Shown piece by piece: positions 39,542-47,843 of a stretch of 64,000 bases of DNA (position 1 is its first letter; every line of letters begins with the position of its first letter). The notes beneath the pieces were generated by a model that saw nothing but the letters and a program-made list of their open reading frames with translations, was not told where the DNA came from and did not search any database. Source of the DNA: Saccharibacillus deserti (lineage in GTDB: Bacteria; Bacillota; Bacilli; Paenibacillales; Paenibacillaceae); the NCBI RefSeq assembly GCF_013618475.1, contig NZ_JABJVN010000003.1:62001-126000 (forward strand), read 5' to 3'. The position numbers and the translations under genes are program-made.

Positions 39542-40753
39542 GTGAAAAAAGGATTGGTAAAATGGCTGGGTCTCACGCTTGCCGTGAGCATAGCCGCAGC
39601 GGGAGTCTGGAATGGGCCGCCAAGCGCCCACGCCGCAGGCTCCGGTTTCTCCGATGTGAAAGCGTCGCATTGGGCAGTCGGCGCGATCAACAAAGCCGTA
39701 GCCAAAGGCTACGTCGACGGCTACACCAACGGCACGTTCAAACCGGATGCGTCCGTCACGCGCGCCGAGTTCGTCAAAATGGTCGTTGTGGCCATGAAAC
39801 TCGATACGGCGCCGGCAGGCGGCAAGTGGTACAGCGAGTATGTGAACGCGGCAAGCGCGGCGGGGTTATATGCGGGCGATGATTTCGCCAACAACGAAGC
39901 CGCTTGGACGAAAGTCATGACCCGCGAAGAAATGGCCCGCGTCGCGGCCCGCGCGATCGGCGAGAAGACAACCGAGGGCGACAAATGGATGTACCTCGCC
40001 ACCAAGACCGGCCTGATCCAAGGCGTCGGTAAAGGCCAGATCGCACCCGAAGGTCTCACGACCCGTGCGCAGTCGGTCGTCATCATCGAGCGTATCCTGA
40101 CGGCAAAAGCTGGCGGCGAACTCGACACCGATCAGTATGCGACGGCCGCTGCCGAAATCATTTGGCACGGGACGAACATCTTCACGGTGATGCCTGAAAT
40201 GTTCGTGACGCCGGAATCCGACTGGAAAAACAAAGGCAAGTCCTCGGTCGAAGAAATGTGGAACGAGAAAAACATGACGATCACGTCGAAAGACGGGCTG
40301 TATCAAGCGAAGCTTGAGGCGCTTGTTGCGATCGATATGGCGGACCCGAATGATCCGAATCGTTCGCTGCTTGGCGACATGAACACGCTGAAATGGTCCA
40401 ATAACAACGAGCAAATGACAAACTACGTAAAAGGCAATACCAACACGTACGTGATGTATTTTAAAGGTAAAGAAGTATTCAATAAGGATAAAACCAAATA
40501 TCTTAGCAGACCCTTCGCAGCCTTTCAAGTTGCAGGATTCGGAAGCAATGATGACGCGGCATACGCTGCCGGAAAATTGAACACATCTGCACCGATCTAT
40601 CGCAATCAAGTCAGCGATATGCCTGCAATCATCATCCCAAAAAGCGGAACCGTTCAAGGGATGAATGATATCAAAATCGTTCTGCAAACCCCAACAAGTT
40701 CGAACGCGAGATTTATGGAGGTTGACCTGCTTAGATTGCGAGGCATTCAGTAA
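39542..40753 (+). CDS. secreted SLH-domain protein
   Basis: A 403-aa exported wall-bound protein. A signal peptide (residues 1-32) ends AHA-A. Three SLH domains follow: about 33-85 (GFSDVKASHWAVGAINKAVAKGYVDGYTNGTFKPDASVTRAEFVKMV), 92-138 and 145-190. The rest (190-403) is an unrecognised domain containing a predicted beta-rich region. The start is GTG with AGAGGAG about 10 nt upstream. It overlaps the next gene by one base (TAATG), so the two secreted products are made together, and the SLH protein may anchor the larger partner. The 3' third becomes AT-richer than the 5' part. Confidence 0.87.
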   Translation: MKKGLVKWLGLTLAVSIAAAGVWNGPPSAHAAGSGFSDVKASHWAVGAINKAVAKGYVDGYTNGTFKPDASVTRAEFVKMVVVAMKLDTAPAGGKWYSEYVNAASAAGLYAGDDFANNEAAWTKVMTREEMARVAARAIGEKTTEGDKWMYLATKTGLIQGVGKGQIAPEGLTTRAQSVVIIERILTAKAGGELDTDQYATAAAEIIWHGTNIFTVMPEMFVTPESDWKNKGKSSVEEMWNEKNMTITSKDGLYQAKLEALVAIDMADPNDPNRSLLGDMNTLKWSNNNEQMTNYVKGNTNTYVMYFKGKEVFNKDKTKYLSRPFAAFQVAGFGSNDDAAYAAGKLNTSAPIYRNQVSDMPAIIIPKSGTVQGMNDIKIVLQTPTSSNARFMEVDLLRLRGIQ

Positions 40754-43700
40754 TGGAAGAAAACCGACAACGAAAGAAACGATTCACGCTTGTCGGACTC
40801 AGCACCCTGCTCCTTGCGAGCAGCGTGCTGGGTGTTTTTTTTCCACTCCAAGGGGAAATCGGTGCGGCACCCGTTAAAAAAGTAATTACCTATGCAGGTA
40901 CCGACGCCCCACGGCTGCACACCAACCGAACCGCTGTAGCCTTCGGCAAAACACCAACGGCCACAACCGCTACAATTAGCGAAGACGCGGGTGCCGGAAA
41001 AAAGATTCAAAAAATCGTATTCTATAAAGGAAGCGAAGCAGTTAAAACCATCGACGTTAATGCGCAAACCTATTCGGGAACCGAAACGTTCACAGGTGAA
41101 GCCATTGAAGTCGCATCCAAAGAAAATGGCTCAGCCGGTTCGTGGTTCGCATGGAACCGAACGATTTTAGAAGGATGGAAAGCCGGTCAAAGCGATACAT
41201 GGTCAAATGAAGGTCCGTCGCACACCGCACCTGCAAACGAAGGAACTATCATAACCGACAGTCCACGTCATAGTGCCGAGTACACCGCAACGCCCGGCAG
41301 ACGGGTTAGACTGGCCGTCAAATATCCAATCAATAGGCCCTTTGTAGGGACTAATCAGTTTACCGATTTGACATTCCCCTTAACCATGATCGATAACCGG
41401 ACAAATGTTGTGCAAGATAGAAACCCCCAAACACCGGGACAACAAGCCAAGATCATAATCGATGATAAAAAAGAAGTCAAAAATGAAAGTCTTGGAATTT
41501 CGGGATATGCCAGCAAAAGCGACATTTATCTTCAATCCTTATTAGTCGGACTCGACGATGGGCAAACCACGGTAGGGCCGACCAGAGATTTGACTTATGC
41601 AACCATCGTGTTTCTTCAAGATCACTCCGATGCCGGGGCAAAACGATATTACGTCGAAAAGAATGCGGATGGTACCATGCGCCCATACAGCGGTAACCCG
41701 AAAAACGCGCAGATTATGGCGTTTTACTATGCCGCGTATAACTTCACCGCCGCATCGGTCACGTACCAGTATCCTGACCGGTATTGGGTCTACACCAAAG
41801 ATGGGGAACCCGACGAAGACATACCCGACCCCAATCCGCCGTTCGCTGGCTGTACCATCCGTGACGGCCGCACGATCGAAGGGGAGCAGTTAACCCCTAA
41901 TGCATCGGCCGTGATTAAAGCCGATAGCCGGGACCGCGAAATCTTTGACGTCCTGCAAGGCATACCGACATCGGAAAGCTTATACGGCAACGTAATCGCC
42001 AACAGCTACCTGCACAAATTTAAATTTAAAGAACAGCTCGGTACCTGTGTGTATGATTTAACGGTTTCCAAATCGTATGATCTGACATGGACGGAAAAGA
42101 AAGCGGGACCCGCAAAACCAGACGGGACGCCGGGACCCGAAATAGACGATCCCAAATCCGAAACGGAAAATAAGCAATACGAAGTCCATATTGAACGGTA
42201 CTTCTCCTACTGGATTATCGACAATATCGGTGTCTACGAAATCGATCGGGCCGTACTGCAAAACTACGCGTTCCAAGGCGAATCGATCACACTAAGGCCC
42301 GCTGGCTACGTTCCGCCGACGTTATCCGTAACCAAAAGCGGAAAGCACACCGTAGACCCCGGACCGGGAAACTGGACTGCGCCCACGCAACCCATACCCG
42401 GCGAAGACAAAAGGCCACTGGTTCCAAATGACCTGGACCTTCTGGCCGGAGAAACCGAACAAAAGATCAAACAAGTACAAGTCAGTAACGATACCGTCGT
42501 CTTTAACGGTCAAACCTTAATGGACGGATCGACTGTTCAACGAAAAGGGCAGGACCCGAAGCCGGTGCCAAATTCCACGCCGATCACGCGCGACGTGCTC
42601 TACAGTCCGAATCATATGATTCCCATGACTAAAACCAACCGGCAAAGCGCACCTTCGATGGGTACCATCACATACAATCCGCTCAGCGCCAATCACAACG
42701 TCCCGTCCGGCGACACCTACCCCATCGGCGGCATCAACCCGGTCACGGTCCACACGCCGGTCGTGAACTATTCCAGCGCCTCCGACGACGCGGCGCACAA
42801 CCAGAAGACGACGCCGAATTACAACCGGCAGGCCTTCATCTTGGATCGGCCGTTTACGATCACGATGCCGACAAGCGGACAGCATCAAAGCTATCCGGGT
42901 TACGGCAACCGGGATTACGCCAAGTATTATCGGAGCAAAGAAGTGTATTTCCCGTTTGACGTTTACTCGGGGGATCGCTCGCAGTTCTATCCGAAAAACA
43001 CCTGGATCCCGATCCCGGTCGGACAATTGACCACCGAATTCTTCCTGCCGGTGTGGGTCGATGAAGGCGATTATACCGTCCATTATCGCAACATTGCCGA
43101 GAATGCGCCGGGCGTCAGCCCGACGCAGCAGGATGCCAACTTCGATCTGGCCAACCACGTCGCCTCGGATACCGTCGACGTTGAAGTGATCGGCCGCCTG
43201 TACGATTTCCACGTCACCGATATTGCCGACTACAACTGGGAGAGAGTGTTCCGTACCCAATCCGGCAGCGCGACTCCGACCGGGCACAGTTATTGGACAG
43301 GCTTGAACGGAATTGACGGCGACCCTCGCGGGAATGCCCATCCGTTCACGCTGCCGATCCTGCCGGGCAAGAACCCGCTGGAAGGCACCAAGAACGTGAG
43401 TATCAAGACCGGCTACCATGTGAAGTTCGACCTGAAGACCAAAGGCAATATGTTCGGAAAGACGGACGGTCTGCGCGTCACGCCAAGCTTCACTTTCGTG
43501 AGTCGAGACGGCAAAACGAAAACCCCGGTCGACCTGTATTACAACGACGACCACCGAACGTTCATCAAGGTGGGTTCGCCCGAAGACACCGAAGAACGCT
43601 ACGTCATCTTGAACGATCGTCTTCGCAACGTACCGGAAGAAGAACTCACCGATACGGCGCGGTACAAGTACGATCATTATTACGGATTCGCCGAAATGAA

Positions 43701-44229
43701 CGGTGTGAGTAAAGACCTGTTCGTCGCGGATTACATCCGCCGCTTTACCAAAGAAAAGACTCCGGTCGGCGGATTCGATCTGATGCTGCTTCCCGAACAG
43801 ATCCGCACACTGATCGGGCCCAAAACCCAAATCCCGGCCGGCGTAGACAACGCCCGCGCCAATGCCGCGATCCAGAAATGGTACGGTCAGTATTCCCTGC
43901 CGGGTGACCCGTATGTCGTCGTAAAAGGAACCGACCTTCCCGAATACGCGCGGACCCACGGCGGACTCACCAAACGCGACCCGGTATTCCTCAAAGACGG
44001 TTACATTATCTTGAACTTCAACATCGAGAGTATCCGCTTGGGCAATACCGGCGCGCCGCGCCTGCAGTACATCCATGCACCGCTGATGAATCAGTGGAGC
44101 CTGGAAGGATACAAGCGCAGCGTGCAGGATTCGTGGGGACATTCCTTCAGTCTGCAGGATGGCGATATCGCCTTTTTCCATGCCGACAAGTCGTACAAAG
44201 ACGATTTCGAGTCGCAGGTGACGCATTGA
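40753..44229 (+). CDS. large secreted protein, DUF5704-like, partner of the SLH protein
   Basis: A 1158-aa exported protein with an N-terminal basic segment and hydrophobic core (KRFTLVGLSTLLLASSVLGVFFP) ending near AA-P (residue 40). The body is beta-rich, with Pro/Gly/Asp-rich linkers near 460-475 and 525-545, and resembles large Paenibacillus proteins annotated DUF5704 found beside SLH genes. No catalytic motif is recognised. The gene starts within the stop of the SLH gene (TAATG). Base composition is markedly more AT-rich in the first half (up to about 42550) and returns to the local GC level afterwards, as if a segment had been exchanged. Terminators follow at 44275-44348. Confidence 0.75.
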   Translation: MEENRQRKKRFTLVGLSTLLLASSVLGVFFPLQGEIGAAPVKKVITYAGTDAPRLHTNRTAVAFGKTPTATTATISEDAGAGKKIQKIVFYKGSEAVKTIDVNAQTYSGTETFTGEAIEVASKENGSAGSWFAWNRTILEGWKAGQSDTWSNEGPSHTAPANEGTIITDSPRHSAEYTATPGRRVRLAVKYPINRPFVGTNQFTDLTFPLTMIDNRTNVVQDRNPQTPGQQAKIIIDDKKEVKNESLGISGYASKSDIYLQSLLVGLDDGQTTVGPTRDLTYATIVFLQDHSDAGAKRYYVEKNADGTMRPYSGNPKNAQIMAFYYAAYNFTAASVTYQYPDRYWVYTKDGEPDEDIPDPNPPFAGCTIRDGRTIEGEQLTPNASAVIKADSRDREIFDVLQGIPTSESLYGNVIANSYLHKFKFKEQLGTCVYDLTVSKSYDLTWTEKKAGPAKPDGTPGPEIDDPKSETENKQYEVHIERYFSYWIIDNIGVYEIDRAVLQNYAFQGESITLRPAGYVPPTLSVTKSGKHTVDPGPGNWTAPTQPIPGEDKRPLVPNDLDLLAGETEQKIKQVQVSNDTVVFNGQTLMDGSTVQRKGQDPKPVPNSTPITRDVLYSPNHMIPMTKTNRQSAPSMGTITYNPLSANHNVPSGDTYPIGGINPVTVHTPVVNYSSASDDAAHNQKTTPNYNRQAFILDRPFTITMPTSGQHQSYPGYGNRDYAKYYRSKEVYFPFDVYSGDRSQFYPKNTWIPIPVGQLTTEFFLPVWVDEGDYTVHYRNIAENAPGVSPTQQDANFDLANHVASDTVDVEVIGRLYDFHVTDIADYNWERVFRTQSGSATPTGHSYWTGLNGIDGDPRGNAHPFTLPILPGKNPLEGTKNVSIKTGYHVKFDLKTKGNMFGKTDGLRVTPSFTFVSRDGKTKTPVDLYYNDDHRTFIKVGSPEDTEERYVILNDRLRNVPEEELTDTARYKYDHYYGFAEMNGVSKDLFVADYIRRFTKEKTPVGGFDLMLLPEQIRTLIGPKTQIPAGVDNARANAAIQKWYGQYSLPGDPYVVVKGTDLPEYARTHGGLTKRDPVFLKDGYIILNFNIESIRLGNTGAPRLQYIHAPLMNQWSLEGYKRSVQDSWGHSFSLQDGDIAFFHADKSYKDDFESQVTH

Positions 44230-44274
44230 TCGGCCGCATTAACGTTAAGCCAAGCAACCGCATAGATCGATTCC

Positions 44275-44303
44275 GGACCTTTCGCGAATGGAAAGTCCTT
44301 TTT
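44275..44303 (+). terminator. first of two tandem hairpins after the DUF5704-like gene
   Basis: GGAC-CTTTC pairs with GAAA-GTCC (one bulge), followed by TTTTT. Confidence 0.55.
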
Positions 44304-44309
44304 GCGTTG

Positions 44310-44348
44310 AAAGGCTTCGCTCCCTACTCGGGAACGAAGCCTTTTTTT
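44310..44348. terminator. terminator between convergent DUF5704-like and GH105 genes
   Basis: AAAGGCTTCG (44310-44319) pairs perfectly with CGAAGCCTTT (44335-44344), followed by more Ts. Confidence 0.88.
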
Positions 44349-44362
44349 GGTGACCCGGCAAG

Positions 44363-45484
44363 CTAGGGTTCCACGACGGTTGAAGCGGAAGATTCCGGAT
44401 TCGCCGGATTGTTCTGCGATTGTACCCGCGCGTCCGCCGCTGCCCGGCGCTCTTCGACCTGCCGATCTTCCAGTGCCGCCGTCAGCAGAGCGAGTGCCAA
44501 GCCCTGCCCCCAGCCCTGCGCCCATTTGCGGTCGATGCCGAGGTAGCCTTCGATATCGTTCATGACCGCGGTACCGCCGGAGACGTTCATGACGCGGCCG
44601 GTGTCCGAGATGTTGGCAATCACGCCGTCCAGCGCTTTGCGTACGTATTTGCCATGCAGCGGGTTGCCCTGCACGATCATCGCGGCCGCAATACCGGCGG
44701 TTGCGGACACTTCGCCGTAGGCGTCCGGATGATCGAGGATCGTGCCCCAGAGGCCGTCGTCTTTTTGCAGCTTCTTGATCGCGGCCAGCTGATCGCGCAG
44801 CGAGCTCCAGATATGCATCATCGGCGGATACAGATAAGCTTCGGGCAGTCCCTGCGCCGCGCGGGCCATCGTGTACGCTCCCCAGGCATTGGCGCGGGCC
44901 CAGTGCAGACCGGACATGTGATCCTGCTTGACGTTGTTATAGCCGTGGTACCACAGTCCCGAATCTTCGTCCTGCAAATAGTTGATATGCCAGAAATACT
45001 GGTGCAGCGCATCGTCGATCAGGTCTTTGCGATCCAGCATGACCCCCGCACGCAGCAGGAAGTAGGCGGCCATGAACAGCGTGTCGGCCCAGGCCTGCTC
45101 GGGGAAGTCGTTTTTGGCCGATACCGTATGCTGAAGCACCCGATCTCCGAAACGCAGCGCGTCACGCTCCAGATATTCGATTTTGCTCAGGATCAGATCG
45201 AGGTACTTCGGCTCTTTCGTCTCGACGTACAGCGTCAGCAGCATATGGCCCATCGCGCAGGCATTGACCGTCCAGACCGGCGGCAGGCCCGCTTCGATGT
45301 ATTCGTCCACCCAAGCTTCCATACGCTCCAGGTAGAGCGTGCTGCCCGTCGCTTCGTACGCCCGGCTGACGCCGTAATAAGCGACGCCGCACGGCCAGTC
45401 CCAAGTCAGGTCCATATCCAGGGTGTACTCCGTTACGCGTTCGATCAAGCGCTTCAATTCTTCGGTCGAGGTGTGCAGTTTCAT
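44363..45484 (-). CDS. GH105 unsaturated rhamnogalacturonyl hydrolase (YteR-like)
   Basis: A 373-aa cytosolic (alpha/alpha)6-barrel hydrolase that removes the unsaturated uronic acid from pectin/rhamnogalacturonan lyase products. The catalytic Asp is Asp134 in AWADTLFMA, matching YteR's WxDTLxMA element. Other family blocks are TWDWPCGVAYYGV, HTVSAKNDFPEQAW and LHWARANAWGAYTMA. No signal peptide. The last 30 residues are low-complexity. The gene is divergent from an AraC regulator, which is its probable activator, and is near a YtdP-like regulator and transporter, as in the B. subtilis yte/ytc locus. Confidence 0.9.
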   Translation of the reverse strand: MKLHTSTEELKRLIERVTEYTLDMDLTWDWPCGVAYYGVSRAYEATGSTLYLERMEAWVDEYIEAGLPPVWTVNACAMGHMLLTLYVETKEPKYLDLILSKIEYLERDALRFGDRVLQHTVSAKNDFPEQAWADTLFMAAYFLLRAGVMLDRKDLIDDALHQYFWHINYLQDEDSGLWYHGYNNVKQDHMSGLHWARANAWGAYTMARAAQGLPEAYLYPPMMHIWSSLRDQLAAIKKLQKDDGLWGTILDHPDAYGEVSATAGIAAAMIVQGNPLHGKYVRKALDGVIANISDTGRVMNVSGGTAVMNDIEGYLGIDRKWAQGWGQGLALALLTAALEDRQVEERRAAADARVQSQNNPANPESSASTVVEP

Positions 45485-45530
45485 CCGTTTCGCTCCGTTT
45501 TCGTTGGATTTTGGATCATGCGGTGTACTT

Positions 45531-45545
45531 GTGTAAGCGTTCTAT
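45531..45545. promoter_or_regulatory. weak cre-like sequence in the divergent GH105/araC region
   Basis: TGTAAGCGTTCT (45532-45543) matches the CcpA consensus except for one conserved position at the 3' end. It lies about 50 nt upstream of the GH105 start. This is suggestive only. Confidence 0.3.
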
Positions 45546-45671
45546 ATCCGTATCCTAGCATGGTGAACTGTACATATTTTGCCTGAATTTGCGATTTCCT
45601 CTCGGATCTTGCGATCCTGCGCTGCACCTATATAATGAGAGAAAAGTCCGGAACGCCGAAGGAGGCCAAGC

Positions 45672-46508
45672 ATGGAAGAACTGTATTACGACAACGGCAG
45701 CGAGACGTTTCTGGTGCATTATCGCAGCGGGCCGAGCTACCGGATGACGACGAGCCACTTTCATGCGACGTACGAGTTTTTCTACATGATGGACGGGCAG
45801 CGGAAGTTTTTTATCAAAGACCGTACGCTGCTGATCGAAGCGGGGGATATCGTCGTCGTCGCACCGAATGTGCTCCATCGGACCACTCAGGCACAGACGC
45901 CGGATTACGAGCGCTTGGTGGTCAATGTGCATGAGCGGTATCTGAGCGCCGACGGAGCTGCCCGAACCGAAGGGCTGCGTCCGCTGTTCGAGCGGGATTA
46001 CCTGCTGTTGAAAAAAGGTACGTACGCTTCCGCCGCGATCGATACGCTGGCGGAGCAGGTGGTGCGCGAGGTGCAGGAGAAGCGGCCGGGGTACGAAGAT
46101 TACGCGCGGACGCTGACGATCCAACTGCTGATCTCCTGCTGCCGCCAGCTTCCGGTGCGGACCGGAGAGCCGCCTTCGGCGTCGAACCCGATGCACGAGC
46201 GGATTTTCGAAGTGGTGCGGGATATCAACGAACGTTATATGGAGGAGCTGACGCTGGAACGTCTGGCGGAGCGCCATTATGTCAGCCCGTATGCGATCAG
46301 CCGCTCGTTCAAGGAAGCGACGGGGTTTACGTTTGTGGAGTACGTGAACAGCGTCCGGGTCAAAGAAGCGATCGCGCTGCTGCTGGGCTCCCCGCTGAAA
46401 GTGAATGTCATCGCGCGGAGAGTGGGCTTCGGGAGTGTGACGCATTTCGGGCGGGTATTTAAGGCAGTGACGGGGAAGGCGCCGCTTTTTTATCGCAAAA
46501 AGGGGTGA
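45672..46508 (+). CDS. AraC-family regulator with N-terminal cupin
   Basis: A 278-aa activator. The N-terminal cupin sugar-sensing domain (about 15-150) contains SHFHATYEFFYMMDGQRKFFI and LIEAGDIVVVAPNVLHRT. The C-terminal AraC HTH pair (about 178-275) contains LTLERLAERHYVSPYAISRSFKEATGFTFVEYVNSVRVKEA and VIARRVGFGSVTHFGRVFKAVTGKAP. GAAGGAGG precedes the ATG. It is divergent from the GH105 gene with 187 bp between them, so it probably controls that gene in response to a pectin-derived sugar. Confidence 0.88.
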   Translation: MEELYYDNGSETFLVHYRSGPSYRMTTSHFHATYEFFYMMDGQRKFFIKDRTLLIEAGDIVVVAPNVLHRTTQAQTPDYERLVVNVHERYLSADGAARTEGLRPLFERDYLLLKKGTYASAAIDTLAEQVVREVQEKRPGYEDYARTLTIQLLISCCRQLPVRTGEPPSASNPMHERIFEVVRDINERYMEELTLERLAERHYVSPYAISRSFKEATGFTFVEYVNSVRVKEAIALLLGSPLKVNVIARRVGFGSVTHFGRVFKAVTGKAPLFYRKKG

Positions 46509-46594
46509 AGCTTCATAAGAAACCGCCGCCGGACCTATAACTTTTCACGCCTCCGCCCGTTTATGTCAATAACAGATACTGAAGGAGGATCGTG

Positions 46595-47245
46595 ATGAAA
46601 AAGCATGGAATACGTTTAACCGCCTTATCCGTCGTATTCGTTCTCGTCCTGATTTTTCTCAATCGGCCCCACACGTATTCGGTTACAACGCGGTACAAGC
46701 CGCTTCCTCTAGGAGGCGTCTCCCAATCCGGAAGCATCGCTGTCCATTACGCTTCCCTTCGGGAACTGACCGCATCTGCCGATCTGATCGCGGAAGTAGA
46801 GATCACCGGCACGCGCGGCAAAGGTCCGGGACTGCCCTTTCTCGGCTATACGGCAAAAGTGGCGGACACGATCGCGGGACACTCGGGTTCCGAAGAAATC
46901 CTCCTTTATGAGACGGCTCCGCCGGAAACGCAGGAAGGGGTCTCGTTCGAGGACCGGCTTTCTTACGCAATCGGAGACCGGCATATCCTGTTCTTGAAAA
47001 AAGGCGGCGATTCGTCGAACGATCCGCTCTATCGCGTATCCGGCGTCTATGAAGGACGATTCGATATCGAGAACGGAGCGGTGAACGCGGCAGAAGCCCA
47101 CTACGGAGCGGAGTTGTCCGCCCCGGCGGTTCCCGGCTCCGATCCCGTATCGGCCGAACGCGAATCCCATGTTCCCGGCACAAGCGTGGAAGATTTCAAA
47201 GCGAAAATCCGAAGTCTTCACGCTTCCGTGATTCCAAACACCTGA
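46595..47245 (+). CDS. exported or membrane-anchored protein of unknown function
   Basis: A 216-aa protein with an uncleaved-looking N-terminal hydrophobic segment (about 8-23, LTALSVVFVLVLIFL). The extracytoplasmic domain contains ASLRELTASADLIAEVEITGTRG, then a beta-rich region with FEDRLSYAIGDRHILFLKKGGD...PLYRVSGVYEGRFDIENG. This pattern recalls the small conserved secreted proteins annotated only as hypothetical in Bacillus. I do not recognise a named family. AAGGAGG lies 6 nt before the ATG at 46595, and a GTG at 46592 is also possible. The HesB-like gene follows 45 nt downstream. Confidence 0.75.
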   Translation: MKKHGIRLTALSVVFVLVLIFLNRPHTYSVTTRYKPLPLGGVSQSGSIAVHYASLRELTASADLIAEVEITGTRGKGPGLPFLGYTAKVADTIAGHSGSEEILLYETAPPETQEGVSFEDRLSYAIGDRHILFLKKGGDSSNDPLYRVSGVYEGRFDIENGAVNAAEAHYGAELSAPAVPGSDPVSAERESHVPGTSVEDFKAKIRSLHASVIPNT

Positions 47246-47290
47246 CACTTCTCGCCAAAACGGGTAAAGTAAAAGCAGGAGGGATCAATC

Positions 47291-47611
47291 ATGCGCATAC
47301 AAATGGACGACTACACCACAGGCAAACTTCAGGAAAAGCTCGGCGGCCGCCCCGGCAGTCTCCGGCTGATCTACGATACGATCAACTGCGGCTGCAACGG
47401 CATGGTCACGATCCAGATCGCGGACAAGCCGTGGGATACCGACGTCAAGGTCGAAGCGGATTCGTTCGAATTCTGGACGGACCGCCAGCAGGAGCAGCAG
47501 TTTGATCCGGTCATGAAGCTTGAAGCGGACCGCAGCTACCCTTCGTTCAAGCTCTCCAGCGACGGAGCGGTATTCAGCCGCGATCTGCGAATTGCGGATA
47601 TGCGGGCGTAA
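47291..47611 (+). CDS. HesB-like/iron-sulfur cluster biosynthesis family protein (YqkB-like)
   Basis: A 106-aa protein with the HesB-like fold region LRLIYDTINCGCNGMVTIQIADKP. Only the first Cys pair (CGC) is present, without the C-terminal CxC of IscA/SufA. This matches the B. subtilis YqkB-type subgroup, whose role is unproven. CAGGAGG lies about 8 nt before the ATG. A strong terminator follows at 47622-47667. Confidence 0.8.
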   Translation: MRIQMDDYTTGKLQEKLGGRPGSLRLIYDTINCGCNGMVTIQIADKPWDTDVKVEADSFEFWTDRQQEQQFDPVMKLEADRSYPSFKLSSDGAVFSRDLRIADMRA

Positions 47612-47621
47612 TCCGAACAAG

Positions 47622-47667
47622 AAAAGACCGTTAGACGCGGGATCGATGCGGCTAACGGTCTTTTTTA
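47622..47667 (+). terminator. terminator after the HesB-like gene
   Basis: A perfect 13-bp stem AAAAGACCGTTAG / CTAACGGTCTTTT with a T tract. Confidence 0.9.
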
Positions 47668-47779
47668 TATGCGAAAATCTTCGAAAGGCGCAATAAAACC
47701 GATAAATAAAGGCAAAGCACGTGGACAAACCAGAGTTCGATAAATTAATATATGAGGGAGTCATTAACAAATTTAAATT

Positions 47780-47793
47780 TGTAAGCGTTACCA
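47780..47793. promoter_or_regulatory. CcpA-binding cre site upstream of the YtdP-like gene
   Basis: TGTAAGCGTTACCA fits the cre consensus (TGWAANCGNTNNCA) at every conserved position and sits in a wider palindrome TTTGTAAGCGTTACCAAAT. It is 50 nt before the regulator start, in an AT-rich promoter region, so glucose repression of this sugar-uptake locus is expected. Confidence 0.8.
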
Positions 47794-47843
47794 AATAGTT
47801 AATTGTCGGTCGGTTTTGGCCCAAAAAGAGTGGAGGGGTTAAC

